A DNA stretch of 64,000 nt, taken from Bacteroidetes bacterium GWF2_41_31 (GTDB lineage Bacteria; Bacteroidota; Bacteroidia; Bacteroidales; F082). The notes below the pieces were generated by a model. It made no database searches and was not told the DNA's origin. It was given only the letters and a program-made list of their open reading frames with translations. Of the stretch, positions 26,122-35,642 are shown piece by piece; position 1 is the stretch's first letter, and the number at the start of each line of letters is the position of its first letter. The DNA is taken from positions 1-64,000 of the forward strand of contig MEOL01000047.1 of assembly GCA_001769215.1 (NCBI GenBank). The letters are read 5' to 3'. The translations under genes were made by a program, and so were the position numbers.

Positions 26122-26562
26122 TTATTTGATTAGTCTCATCTCGATGTACTTACTCGTAAAACCGACTTTCTCATAAAGAAATCGCGCCGGATTGTCAGGT
26201 TCCACATGCAGGGCGATATTTCCATTCGCCATTTGAATGGTATCAGCCATGAGTTTTTTACCTATTCCTTGCCCCCTCATCTCCTGATGAGTGGCAATAT
26301 ACACCAGGATATTTTCAGGGATATAATCTTTCATGCCCGTTTGGTTAACCACTACCACCCCGGTCATGGTTGGACCATCATACGAAACCAGCACAAAACC
26401 ACCAAAAGAGGGGGTTTCTTTCATGGCGTATTCAATACACTTTTCAATATCAGCCTTAGGGTCGCCGTAATTTTCCAGATTATGGTATAAAAAATCAATA
26501 ATTTCTTTTTTTTCGATGGTCCCCGGTTTGTTCACCGGGTTAAACATCTTTGTTTGAAACAT
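26122..26562 (-). CDS. GNAT family N-acetyltransferase
   Basis: 146 residues with the GNAT fold. Motif A is HQEMRGQGIGKKLMADTIQ (R/QxxGxG/A pyrophosphate loop), followed by IALHVEPDNPARFLYEKVGF, the usual C-terminal strand-helix with the catalytic-region Tyr. It is the first gene of a two-gene unit with the racemase. Acceptor unknown; an amino acid or polyamine would fit the neighbour. Confidence 0.8.
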   Translation of the reverse strand: MFQTKMFNPVNKPGTIEKKEIIDFLYHNLENYGDPKADIEKCIEYAMKETPSFGGFVLVSYDGPTMTGVVVVNQTGMKDYIPENILVYIATHQEMRGQGIGKKLMADTIQMANGNIALHVEPDNPARFLYEKVGFTSKYIEMRLIK

Positions 26563-26823
26563 AAAATCTTCTTGTTAAATTAGCAATGGGCTCAAAATAG
26601 CAAAACTTGCCGGGATACACAAATTTTTCTTTTGCAGAGATGCGGAGAAATATCGCCTTAAACACTGTCTGTTTGTGTTTAGTAAGTCATAATCAGTATG
26701 TTGAGCAAGACAAATGCTGATGACTAAATGAAATAAAAAAGAACAGTCATTTTAAAATCATTCAACTGCCACAGAGCCACGCGTAATTATAAGGTGTTGA
26801 TGAAAATCAGGCTGAAAGTCGAC

Positions 26824-27684
26824 TTATTTTATGATCAGCCAAAGCAGGCGCAATCCCACCCCGACAAAAAGGCCCAGTAAAATGTACCTGATCAACATCC
26901 GGGAAAATGGATTTTGATGAGCGATAAAGCCATCCATCACCTCGATGTTTTTGTTGAATTGTAAAGCGGCTTCCAGGTCACGGATACGTCCGAATATCTC
27001 ATTCTGGTCTTTGTTTAGTTTTTCAAGATTAATTACCGCATCGGCATCCAAGTTGCTACAATCCCTCAACAAAAGCATTTTAAGCGAATCCATGTACACC
27101 ATTTGGTTTTTCATGTGGATCACTTCGTTTTTGTAATTGCGCTCATTCAACAGCAGGCGTTCGTTAATAAAATCCGAGTCACTCAGGTACTTCACCAGTG
27201 ATTTTTGCAATTGAGGCAACACCGCTATATCATATACTTCAACAACGATATAAAAAGGGACCTTTTCAACGCTGATGTCTTTAACCAATGGCTGGTTATG
27301 GATATTGATCCCTTCGATGGAGTGAATTTGTGCAATTTGCTCTTCCGTCATGTTTAGTTTCTCCGAAAGGCTCGCATATTGCTTGCTATCAAGCAATTGA
27401 TTTAGCTTAAAGAGCATATCGCCGTAAATTTTCTTCTCCAATTGCGCATAGGAAACGGTCATTTCAGCGCGGAAAATATTTTTTTTCATCCAGGCATAGG
27501 TTCCTCCCATCGCCCCAAAAATGATGGCGAAGATCAGAAATCCCCAAAACTGCTGCTTTATAAACCCGATCAGGCTTGAAAACATGCCACCAAAAAAGCC
27601 AAAGGCTTCTCCCCATTGGTTTTGCAATGATTTCCAGATTTTTCTTCCTTCTTCCTTCGAATTAGAAAATGAGTGGTCTTCCAT
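26824..27684 (-). CDS. Wzz-like chain-length determinant/polysaccharide co-polymerase
   Basis: 286 residues with a TM helix near residues 46-66 (FWGFLIFAIIFGAMGGTYAW), a ~170-residue soluble region rich in helices and coiled coil (about 80-245), and a C-terminal TM helix (YILLGLFVGVGLRLLWLII). This TM-coil-TM plan is that of Wzz/PCP1 proteins that set O-antigen length. No P-loop tyrosine-kinase domain is attached. It is divergently oriented to the Wzx flippase gene 90 bp away, which supports the assignment. Sequence identity to known Wzz is not evident by eye. Confidence 0.55.
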   Translation of the reverse strand: MEDHSFSNSKEEGRKIWKSLQNQWGEAFGFFGGMFSSLIGFIKQQFWGFLIFAIIFGAMGGTYAWMKKNIFRAEMTVSYAQLEKKIYGDMLFKLNQLLDSKQYASLSEKLNMTEEQIAQIHSIEGINIHNQPLVKDISVEKVPFYIVVEVYDIAVLPQLQKSLVKYLSDSDFINERLLLNERNYKNEVIHMKNQMVYMDSLKMLLLRDCSNLDADAVINLEKLNKDQNEIFGRIRDLEAALQFNKNIEVMDGFIAHQNPFSRMLIRYILLGLFVGVGLRLLWLIIK

Positions 27685-27773
27685 GTTGATTCTTTTCTGT
27701 TAAAATCTAATTGAATAATTTTTCTGCTAAGTACGAAATAAATATTATTATTACACAAATTTCAAGACAATAT

Positions 27774-29216
27774 ATGCAGAAAACATCCGGGAACATTAAA
27801 AATTCATCGTGGAACCTGGCAAACATCTTACTTTATCCCATTGCTTTTTTGGCCCTGACTCCTTTCTTTATCAATAAGTTAGGTGAGGTAGATTTTGGTA
27901 TCTGGATGCTGGTGAATTCGTATGTATATATCGCTGTAAACATCATCAGCTTTGGGCTGGGAAATTCCATTACCGCCTATGTGGCCGAAGCGCTGGGTAA
28001 AGGGAGCAACGCCAAACTACAGGCTTATATCAATTCTTCTACCAAATTAATCGGTTGGATCAGCATGGTGACCATCCTCATGGCCATATTATGGGGACTT
28101 TTGAATTTATCCGGTACAGAAATTTTTAAGGATCACCTGGATAAAATATTAATTGTAGCTACATGGGTGATTTCAATAAAATTTTGGGAACTTCTGTATC
28201 AGAGTGTCCTGAAGGGTTATGAACGATACGACCTGGCATCGTGGTGGAGTATTGTTTCTAAGCTCCTGGTTCTAGGAGCACAAGTGGTTATCGTGTTGTG
28301 GGGATATGACCTTTACGAACTGTTTATAAGCAATTTAATTTTAAACGCAATCATGGTCTATGTTCAGGCGGTGGTTACTTACAGGTTAATCCCCCAATAT
28401 CGGTTTAGCTGGCAGATTAAAAGGGACGAAAGAAAAGAGCTGTTTCATTTTGGGTTCTGGACCTGGTTGCAGACCATTATTTCCGTGGTGGCTTATCAGG
28501 CAGATCGATTTATCATCGCCATTTTCCTGGGTCCGGCCATCGCAGGTTATTTTATTTTGGCGTCAACCATCACCAATCACATGCACATGGCCTTTGGGGC
28601 CGTGGTGAGTTGGTTGTTTCCAAAAGTGGCCCGAAAAAAGGAATCGGGCGAAAACATTGTCATTTATTTTCAAACCCTGCGCGGATTTTCGGTGGGTATT
28701 AGTCTGTTGGCTATTTTTGTCGCCTATTTGTTTTATGAACCATTATTTACCCTTTGGCTCGGGCCTGAAAAATTTCAAAAAATGGGCGATTATTTCCGGC
28801 TTTTTCTGATATATGAAGCATTTTTAGTGATGACCATTGTGCCTTTGTTTTATCTCAACGGATTGAAATTGCTAAAATTCATTACCACTCTTGAATTTAT
28901 GTATAAAATAGGTATTCTGGTGGGAATGGTGGTGTCATTTTGGATTTTTCGCACGGCCCAAAGCCTCATCATCGGTCAGATTGTTGCCTTGTCTATACTC
29001 ATCCCCATTGAATATTTGTTAATTAACCAAAGACTGTTGAAAGACCATTGGATGTTGGAAACCATCGTCACCATGCTGCCGTCATTTTTCATCTCGGCGA
29101 TAATTATCTTCGATCAAATCGGCATCACCTTTGGTTTGGGCCTGATTACCGTGCTCGTTTATTACCTTTACTACCTGAACAAAAAACGATTTAAAATAAA
29201 ACTTTTATTGGAATGA
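27774..29216 (+). CDS. Wzx-type oligosaccharide flippase
   Basis: About 480 residues with roughly 12-14 hydrophobic helices and the polysaccharide-biosynthesis (MVF/MATE superfamily) N-terminus: SSWNLANILLYPIAFLALTP, then FGIWMLVNSYVYIAVNIISFGLGN. I place the start at 27774 rather than the upstream ATG at 27711, because the extra 21 residues do not look like flippase sequence and lie only 26 bp from the divergent gene. The protein would flip undecaprenyl-linked repeat units to the periplasmic side. It begins a seven-gene rightward cluster with overlapping stops and starts. Confidence 0.8.
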   Translation: MQKTSGNIKNSSWNLANILLYPIAFLALTPFFINKLGEVDFGIWMLVNSYVYIAVNIISFGLGNSITAYVAEALGKGSNAKLQAYINSSTKLIGWISMVTILMAILWGLLNLSGTEIFKDHLDKILIVATWVISIKFWELLYQSVLKGYERYDLASWWSIVSKLLVLGAQVVIVLWGYDLYELFISNLILNAIMVYVQAVVTYRLIPQYRFSWQIKRDERKELFHFGFWTWLQTIISVVAYQADRFIIAIFLGPAIAGYFILASTITNHMHMAFGAVVSWLFPKVARKKESGENIVIYFQTLRGFSVGISLLAIFVAYLFYEPLFTLWLGPEKFQKMGDYFRLFLIYEAFLVMTIVPLFYLNGLKLLKFITTLEFMYKIGILVGMVVSFWIFRTAQSLIIGQIVALSILIPIEYLLINQRLLKDHWMLETIVTMLPSFFISAIIIFDQIGITFGLGLITVLVYYLYYLNKKRFKIKLLLE

Positions 29217-30430
29217 TGAAAGAGCAACCATATCATCAACTGATCATCTATGTGGCGGTTTATTTTTTCTTTAACAGTTTTTTGTTGCCCGAAGGCCTGT
29301 TGTTTACAACGCTTCTTACGCCGGTAATGGCCTATTTTTTATTCAAGGAAAAAAAAATAAAAAAAGTGTATTGGTGGATGCTTGTTCTTCTTGTTCCCAT
29401 CCCTTTTCAGGTGATGCAGGGAGTAGAGATGAAGAGTTATCTTATTTCCAGTATCCTGATATTGACGGTGCTGGTTTTTTTCATCACGGCTTACTATTTG
29501 GTTAAAAAACACGGTGCAATCCTGGATTTACTTTTTCGGAAAATACTACTAATCAATGCTTTTTTTGTTCTATTGGCTCTGATGGCATTGCCATTTGCCG
29601 GCCTACGCGATTTGTTTTGGTACGATGTTCCCTTTTCAAAAGGATTGGACGTGATTCTTCGTTTGAAATTATTTACCTATGAGGCTTCGTACTATTCTTT
29701 GATCATGATGCCCGTGTTTTTGTATTTTATCATGCGGGTATTTTACGACAAAGAAAAACATCCTTTGCTGATTTTCCTGGCCGCGGCAATCCCATTGTTA
29801 TTGTCCTTGTCATTTGGAGTGATTGGCTCCTTGTTAATTGCCTTACTGATGTGTCTCATTTTTTACTGGAGAAGAATCCCTCTTGCCTTAAAGAGATTCA
29901 CCCTGTTGAGCAGTTTATTTATGTTCGCGCTACTTTTTATATTGTATGTTATTTGGCCACAAAACCCTATATACTACCGCGTTGAAAACATTTTTCAGGG
30001 TGATGATACCAGTGCCATGGGTCGTTTGGTTTATTCTTTTATGTTTGCACGCGATATTATTTGGCCACATCATACCTTTTTCGGAATAGGTCCGGGGCAG
30101 ATAAAAATTATAGCACACGACATGATTATTAACCATTACAAATACCAGGGAACCCTTGATACCATTGTGCGAATCCCGAATTCAATGGCAGAGTTACTGA
30201 CCATATATGGGATTTATGGATTGGTGTTTAAATTGTTTCTGGAAATCTACTTTTTTTTCAAGACGCGTATATATTCCAACCTTTATGCCATGGCACTGTT
30301 CATGTTTATTTTTATTTATCAGTTTACAGGAAGTTTTGTTACCAATGTAGCCGAATTGGGTATTTGGGCCGTGGTATTTGGTACCCGATTTATTGAATTT
30401 GAAATCACAAAACCACAGGTACCTGCATGA
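29213..30430 (+). CDS. O-antigen polymerase/ligase-like membrane protein (Wzy/WaaL type)
   Basis: 405 residues, nearly all hydrophobic, about 11-12 predicted helices. A large loop around residues 245-330 carries MGRLVYSFMFARDIIWPH and GIGPGQIK, the arginine-containing periplasmic loop typical of Wzy/WaaL enzymes. It overlaps the flippase stop by 4 bp (ATGA). It would polymerise or ligate repeat units in the periplasm. A second protein of this class is encoded at 32586-33848, so one may be polymerase and the other ligase. Confidence 0.65.
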   Translation: MMKEQPYHQLIIYVAVYFFFNSFLLPEGLLFTTLLTPVMAYFLFKEKKIKKVYWWMLVLLVPIPFQVMQGVEMKSYLISSILILTVLVFFITAYYLVKKHGAILDLLFRKILLINAFFVLLALMALPFAGLRDLFWYDVPFSKGLDVILRLKLFTYEASYYSLIMMPVFLYFIMRVFYDKEKHPLLIFLAAAIPLLLSLSFGVIGSLLIALLMCLIFYWRRIPLALKRFTLLSSLFMFALLFILYVIWPQNPIYYRVENIFQGDDTSAMGRLVYSFMFARDIIWPHHTFFGIGPGQIKIIAHDMIINHYKYQGTLDTIVRIPNSMAELLTIYGIYGLVFKLFLEIYFFFKTRIYSNLYAMALFMFIFIYQFTGSFVTNVAELGIWAVVFGTRFIEFEITKPQVPA

Positions 30431-31524
30431 TTCCAATGAAAAAACCGTTAAAAATAGCGTTTATTGTCAGATCCACCATCGATCAGGTGAGGGGTGGTGA
30501 TAGCCAACAGGTTTTTAATACTGCCCATGAACTCATAAAACTGGGGGTAGAAGTCACAATTAAAAAGGCCTACGAACCCATAAACTACCATGAATACGAT
30601 TTGCTGCACCTGTTTAATGTGATTCGGCCCGCCGATCATTTAAAACATATCCGAAGTCAAATTCCCTTTGTTGTAAGCACCATATACCTCGATTATTCAC
30701 CATTTGATTTGCTGGGGCGGAGGAAATATCTAAAAAAAATATTTGCCTTTTTGGGTAAAGACAAAAGCGAGTTTTTAAAAAACAACTTTCGTTTTTTGGC
30801 AGGTCAGGACAAATTGGTGAGTAAAGAGTATTTGTTGGGCCACCATCGGGCCATCCGAAAAATTTTGTCAGGGGCAAGCCTGCTGTTACCTAATTCACAT
30901 TCAGAATATCAGCGACTTTTTAAAAACTATGGCGTAGCCAACGAATTCCATGTGGTTTATAATGGGATCAACCAGGATTTATTTCGGGAACTCCCAAATG
31001 TAGAACGTATTGAAAATCAAATTATTTGCGTAGGTCAGATCTATGGGTTGAAAAATCAACACTTACTCATTGAAGCCACAAGAGACATGGATGTCCGGTT
31101 GGTATTCATCGGCAAACCACCGCCCAATCACGTTGCTTATTATTACTATTGTAAAAAAATAGCCCATCCTCAGGTATATTTTTATGATTTTATGCCTCAG
31201 TCCGAATTGGTAAACCATTATGCCCGATCAAAAGTTCACGCGCTTCCCAGTTGGTTCGAAACAACGGGTCTCAGCTCGCTAGAAGCCGCTTCCATGGCTT
31301 GCAATTTGGTCGTGGGGACGGGAGGTGACACAAGGGATTATTTTCAGGGTGTTGCTTCATTTTGCGAGGCCAATGATTTGGCGAGCATCAAAAAAGCCCT
31401 CGAAACGGCATTGAAGAAACCAACTGATTTTGCTTTCAGAGATCATGTTTTAACCCATTATACCTGGGAGAATGCAGCAAAAGAAACACTCGCTGCCTAC
31501 AAAAAAGTACTAAAGATTGACTAG
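30427..31524 (+). CDS. GT4 family glycosyltransferase
   Basis: 365 residues with a GT-B fold. The C-terminal lobe has ICVGQIYGLKNQHLLIEA, RLVFIGKPP and the donor-binding HALPSWFETTGLSSLEAAS motif (E-x7-E type), diagnostic for GT4 retaining transferases. The N-terminal lobe starts IAFIVRSTIDQVRGGDSQQV. It overlaps both neighbours by a few bases, so translation is coupled. It acts at the cytoplasmic face in repeat-unit assembly; donor and acceptor unknown. Confidence 0.8.
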   Translation: MIPMKKPLKIAFIVRSTIDQVRGGDSQQVFNTAHELIKLGVEVTIKKAYEPINYHEYDLLHLFNVIRPADHLKHIRSQIPFVVSTIYLDYSPFDLLGRRKYLKKIFAFLGKDKSEFLKNNFRFLAGQDKLVSKEYLLGHHRAIRKILSGASLLLPNSHSEYQRLFKNYGVANEFHVVYNGINQDLFRELPNVERIENQIICVGQIYGLKNQHLLIEATRDMDVRLVFIGKPPPNHVAYYYYCKKIAHPQVYFYDFMPQSELVNHYARSKVHALPSWFETTGLSSLEAASMACNLVVGTGGDTRDYFQGVASFCEANDLASIKKALETALKKPTDFAFRDHVLTHYTWENAAKETLAAYKKVLKID

Positions 31525-32614
31525 AAAAATTTCCATCGGAATCATTGGCTCACGCGGCATCCCCAACCAATACGGTGGATATGAGGCCGCGCTTCAGGAA
31601 CTGGCGCCCCGACTGGCAGCTTTGGGACATCGTGTGGTGGTTTATTGTTCCCATCTTCAAACCTTTAAAGAAAAAACATGGAAGGGTGTCGAGTTAAACT
31701 ACCAGTACAACCCGGAGGATCGTCTGGGTTCAAGTGGACAATTTATCTATGATTTGAACTGCAATCTTCATTCCCGGAAACAACACTTTGACGTGATTCT
31801 CCACATGGGATATACCAGCGATTCGGTGTGGCACCTGCTATGGGACCGGAAGGCGAAGCACGTATGCAACATGGATGGCATGGAATGGATGAGGTCGAAA
31901 TATTCACCTGGGGTTCAGTCTTTCCTGAAAAAAGCGGAAAAATGGGCGGCCCTTCACAGCCATTTGCTCATCGCCGATTCTGAAGGTGTTCTGCAATACC
32001 TACAAAAAAAATATCCCACTCCCTTGAGCTACATTGCTTATGGTGCCGAAATACCTGTTTCATTCGATGTGAGCCAACTATCGACCTATCAGTTAAAGGC
32101 CATGGAGTATGATTTGCTTATTGCCCGCATGGAACCTGAGAACAACATTGAAATGGCCATACAAGCCAAAATTAAATCAGAAAATGAATTCCCTTTGGTT
32201 ATTTTTGGCAATGCGAACAAGTATGGCGAAGCATTACAAGAAACATACGGGCATCATGCTGCAATTCGGTTTTATCCGGCCAATTATCACCCGGAAGTGA
32301 TGAATTCACTGCGTTATTATTCGCGCTATTATATTCATGGACATTCGGTCGGGGGTACCAATCCATCACTTCTCGAAGCCATGGCAGCTCAATGCAGGAT
32401 ACTGGCCCACGACAATATTTTCAATAAGAGTGTGTTGCAAAATGGAGGTCGTTATTTTGCTAATTCCGGGCAATTGTGCTCGCTGTTCGCCCAAAATAGC
32501 GATGTGGTGGTAAGCAGGAACCAGATCGATGAAAATATCCGGGCGATCAGAAACAAGTACAATTGGGAACTTATTTGTAAGCAATATGAGGACGCGTTTT
32601 ACCGGGTTGTTTAA
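31517..32614 (+). CDS. GT4 glycosyltransferase with DUF1972-type N-terminus
   Basis: 365 residues. The N-terminus ISIGIIGSRGIPNQYGGYEA is the DUF1972 signature of bacterial GT4 enzymes, often annotated as rhamnosyl- or galactosyltransferases. The C-terminal lobe has LLIARMEPENNIEMAIQA and HSVGGTNPSLLEAMAAQ, the donor-site GG-TNPSLLEAM motif. Its first codon, TTG at 31517 or slightly downstream, overlaps the preceding gene. Part of the same surface-polysaccharide operon. Confidence 0.8.
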   Translation: MTRKISIGIIGSRGIPNQYGGYEAALQELAPRLAALGHRVVVYCSHLQTFKEKTWKGVELNYQYNPEDRLGSSGQFIYDLNCNLHSRKQHFDVILHMGYTSDSVWHLLWDRKAKHVCNMDGMEWMRSKYSPGVQSFLKKAEKWAALHSHLLIADSEGVLQYLQKKYPTPLSYIAYGAEIPVSFDVSQLSTYQLKAMEYDLLIARMEPENNIEMAIQAKIKSENEFPLVIFGNANKYGEALQETYGHHAAIRFYPANYHPEVMNSLRYYSRYYIHGHSVGGTNPSLLEAMAAQCRILAHDNIFNKSVLQNGGRYFANSGQLCSLFAQNSDVVVSRNQIDENIRAIRNKYNWELICKQYEDAFYRVV

Positions 32615-33848
32615 GGTTCATTCCTGGGAAGCATGGGCCTGGTTTTTCATCTGGTTCAGCTTGCCTCTGTCCATTCGATTAAATAGTCTGGCTATTGTAT
32701 TTGGCGGATTGGTTATGTTGGTTTCATACATCAGAAAACCTCATCCCCTCAATGGAAACCGGGTGCTTCATTTCATTCTTCCTTTGCTGCTTTTTGGGGC
32801 TTATTCAGTAGGGGCTTTTCAAAATGTCGCCTTTTTGCCCGCCATGAAAGGATTGGAGAAAATGGGGTCGTTCATCGTGATACCGGTTTTATTTTTATTG
32901 AGTTCAACCAACAAAAAAGACTTTACTCAAGCGTCATTAACGGGACTGGTTCTTTCTTTATTGATAGCAGGAACGGTGATGTTGGTCTTTTCATTTTGGC
33001 AATTTCTTCATTCCTGGGATTTTGCCTGTTTTACATATCACCAGTTGATTTCTCCTTTCAATTCCGGAGCAATTTATTTTAGCTTGTTTTTACTCACGGC
33101 GCTTTTCCAAATAAACGATGTAGAATGGCTGTCAGGAAAAATCGCCTGGAAACGCGTCCTCATTGTCTTTTTTCTACTGCTGCTTTTACTGGCCGCTTCT
33201 AAAATATTGATTGGCATTGGGATACCGTTGTTGATTTGGAATTACCGCCGCGAGTTGCACCTGTCGGTAAAAAATCAAAAAACAGCAATCCTTTTGATCC
33301 TCTTGTTGGCTTTCCTCGCCCTGATTCCCTTTACCCAAAGGTTAAAAACGTTGTTACAACCGCATTTGGAACAGATTGGTGCCAGCCAATACCGGTACGA
33401 TTCTCCATTAAACGGCTTAAATCTTCGTTTGATTCAATGGCGGTTTGGATTGGAGATATTAAACGAAAGCAATGACTGGTTCATCGGCGTTGGCATTCAT
33501 GAGGCCCAGAAAAAGCTAAATCAAAAATATGTGCAGTATGGTTTGTATACCGGATATGAGGGCACTTCTGACACGGGTTATTTGAATTATAATTTTCATA
33601 ATCAATACATTGAAACCTTTGTAAGAAGCGGTGTCATTGGACTGATGATATTATTGACCATGTTTGTTCGTCTTTTCTTTTTGCCAAAATCAACCCTTTT
33701 TGCTGTGAAATGGGTCATTTTTATCTGTTTTGTATTTTTCATGACCGAGTCAGCTTTGGAACGCCAATTGGGAATCGTATACTTTTGTTTGATCTATTCA
33801 TCTTATTTTCACGGACAAATTAAACACCACATTTCAGATGAAACCTAG
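32586..33848 (+). CDS. Second O-antigen ligase/polymerase-like membrane protein (Wzy_C)
   Basis: About 420 residues, about 10-12 hydrophobic helices, with a large loop ending in YRYDSPLNGLNLRLIQW, GVGIHEAQKKLNQ and YNFHNQYIETFVRSG. The HNQYI/E ... G pattern is the Wzy_C (O-antigen ligase) signature. I prefer the ATG at 32586 to the one at 32529, since the longer form overlaps the upstream gene by 86 bp and adds non-hydrophobic residues. It would transfer finished glycan to lipid A core or to protein. Confidence 0.7.
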   Translation: MRTRFTGLFKVHSWEAWAWFFIWFSLPLSIRLNSLAIVFGGLVMLVSYIRKPHPLNGNRVLHFILPLLLFGAYSVGAFQNVAFLPAMKGLEKMGSFIVIPVLFLLSSTNKKDFTQASLTGLVLSLLIAGTVMLVFSFWQFLHSWDFACFTYHQLISPFNSGAIYFSLFLLTALFQINDVEWLSGKIAWKRVLIVFFLLLLLLAASKILIGIGIPLLIWNYRRELHLSVKNQKTAILLILLLAFLALIPFTQRLKTLLQPHLEQIGASQYRYDSPLNGLNLRLIQWRFGLEILNESNDWFIGVGIHEAQKKLNQKYVQYGLYTGYEGTSDTGYLNYNFHNQYIETFVRSGVIGLMILLTMFVRLFFLPKSTLFAVKWVIFICFVFFMTESALERQLGIVYFCLIYSSYFHGQIKHHISDET

Positions 33849-34761
33849 TTTACAGCAACATATCGAATCCACCTTAACCTATTTTGAATTGTTCAGTTAT
33901 CCCCTTACCTCTACTGAAATTCATCGGTTTTTGAACTTTGCCTGTTCGATAAGTGATGTGGAGGATCAATTGGTCTTAATGAAAAAAAACGGAAAAGTAG
34001 TGTGTTCGGAACAGGGATATTACAGCAGGCTCCATCAGCCCCGATGGTCTGTTGAAAGAGAACTGGGCAACAAGCGCGCCGAAAATCTTTTGAAACTTTC
34101 CTCACGTTTTGTACGTGTTATCAAGCGGTTTCCTTTTGTGGAGGCCATTGCAATATCAGGTTCTCTCTCAAAGTATTATGCTGATAAAGATGCCGATATT
34201 GATTACTTTATCATCACCACCACCAACCGGCTTTGGATAGCCCGCACTTTGTTGCATTTATTTAAAAAACTGACCTTTTTAAGGGGCCATCAGCATTACT
34301 ACTGCATGAATTATTTTATCGATCAATCGGCGTTGGAAATTGGGGATAAGAACATTTATACGGCCATCGAATTGGTAACGCTTCTCCCGGTTTATAACCA
34401 GGAAGCCATCCTTAAACTAAAGCATCAAAATGGTTGGTTTGCTGAGTTTCTTCCCAATGAAAACCTCAACCAGGATGAAAGATTTTTACTCCCGATGAAC
34501 AACGGCTTCTTCAAGTCGTTTCTCGAATCATTTATTAATGTTCTCTGGGCAAAGCGTTTAAATCAGTTTTTTATGCGACTTACCGACCGCAAATGGCGTG
34601 CAAAGTGGAAGAAAAAATCTTTTCCAATGGATACATACAACCAGGCGCTCCACACCAGTTTGCATGTTTCAAAAAACCATCCTGACGACTTTCAGTTTCA
34701 GGTGTTAAATGCATTGAAAAATAATAAACCGCTCTCAAAACCTCCCACATGGACAACGTAA
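33838..34761 (+). CDS. Nucleotidyltransferase-fold protein with winged-helix-like N-terminus
   Basis: 307 residues. Residues about 12-75 resemble a winged helix (TYFELFSYPLTSTEIHRFL ... NGKVVCSEQGYY). Residues about 95-200 hold a minimal polymerase-beta-like nucleotidyltransferase core: AIAISGSLSKYYADKDADI, with GS and the D-x-D metal ligands. It overlaps the ligase gene by 11 bp and the SDR gene by 13 bp, so it is translated with the polysaccharide operon. Proteins of this type occur in several Bacteroidota O-antigen loci; what they transfer is unclear, so the role could be nucleotidylation of a sugar, lipid or protein. Confidence 0.6.
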   Translation: MKPSLQQHIESTLTYFELFSYPLTSTEIHRFLNFACSISDVEDQLVLMKKNGKVVCSEQGYYSRLHQPRWSVERELGNKRAENLLKLSSRFVRVIKRFPFVEAIAISGSLSKYYADKDADIDYFIITTTNRLWIARTLLHLFKKLTFLRGHQHYYCMNYFIDQSALEIGDKNIYTAIELVTLLPVYNQEAILKLKHQNGWFAEFLPNENLNQDERFLLPMNNGFFKSFLESFINVLWAKRLNQFFMRLTDRKWRAKWKKKSFPMDTYNQALHTSLHVSKNHPDDFQFQVLNALKNNKPLSKPPTWTT

Positions 34762-35636
34762 TTGTGATCGGTGCTTCCGGATTTCTAGGATCAGCATTGT
34801 TAAACGAGCTAAGCGATGGTAAATTCAAGGTTTTTGCAACACGAAGCAAGCGTCCAATAGAACCGGTGGAAGGGGTTACACTGATAGAAGGAGGAATTTC
34901 CGGATTATCGGCAGCCACCTTGTTGGCAATCCATCCGGTAGCTATTTTTCATTGTGCACGGCCCACTTTTCCTTATTTTTTAAAGTGGGGAAGAATGTTG
35001 GCTGCCGAAAAAGCACGACGCCTGAATAAGCACCTTGTAAAACAATTGGAAAAAAGTGGTTTAACTACCACTTTGGTATTTGCCTCGGGGAGCCTTTCGT
35101 ATGGAAATAGCGATGTTGCACACAGCGAACGTTCACCACTTAATCCGTTGAGCTATGCGAAACAATACATCAGGGGCGAAAGTCCTTTTTTGCAGGATTG
35201 TTCAAATAAGAAGTATCGTGTTTTGGTGCTGCGGTTCCCCTGGTTGCTTGGAAAAGGCTCTTGGTTTTCGTGGTTTTATTTGAAGAATATCAAGGATCAA
35301 AAAAAAATACCTTTATTTGGCCGGGGAGAGAACCACCTGTCGGTGATAGCGGTGCAAGATGCTGCCCGGTTGATGGTCCTTTATTCCAAACAACAACTCA
35401 ATAGCGGGGTATACAACATTTACGCTCCCTTTCTCCCGACTCAAAAAGAATTCACCAAGGTTGTTTCTGCCCGGTTTAACTGCGAAATTACCGACTACAA
35501 AAATCTTTATCCCCGGGGTTTGGAAAGGGCTGCTGTGGAAGCTTTTTACTCAAACATTGTACTCGACTCTGATTTTCAGGAGGTGTTGCAGAAATATCCT
35601 TTTAAACCCATCGAAAAGATGTTGGAAGATATGTAA
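34749..35636 (+). CDS. NAD-dependent epimerase/dehydratase-like (extended SDR) protein
   Basis: 295 residues with the nucleotide-binding GxxGxxG in VIVIGASGFLGSALL and a Rossmann fold. LVFASGSLSYGNSD and SPLNPLSYAKQYIRGE occupy the catalytic region. The usual YxxxK reads Y-A-K-Q-Y here, so the catalytic lysine is displaced or missing; the protein may be a reductase variant or catalytically altered. It is the last gene of the rightward polysaccharide operon and probably modifies a nucleotide- or lipid-linked sugar. Confidence 0.7.
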   Translation: MDNVIVIGASGFLGSALLNELSDGKFKVFATRSKRPIEPVEGVTLIEGGISGLSAATLLAIHPVAIFHCARPTFPYFLKWGRMLAAEKARRLNKHLVKQLEKSGLTTTLVFASGSLSYGNSDVAHSERSPLNPLSYAKQYIRGESPFLQDCSNKKYRVLVLRFPWLLGKGSWFSWFYLKNIKDQKKIPLFGRGENHLSVIAVQDAARLMVLYSKQQLNSGVYNIYAPFLPTQKEFTKVVSARFNCEITDYKNLYPRGLERAAVEAFYSNIVLDSDFQEVLQKYPFKPIEKMLEDM

Positions 35637-35642
35637 CCCACT

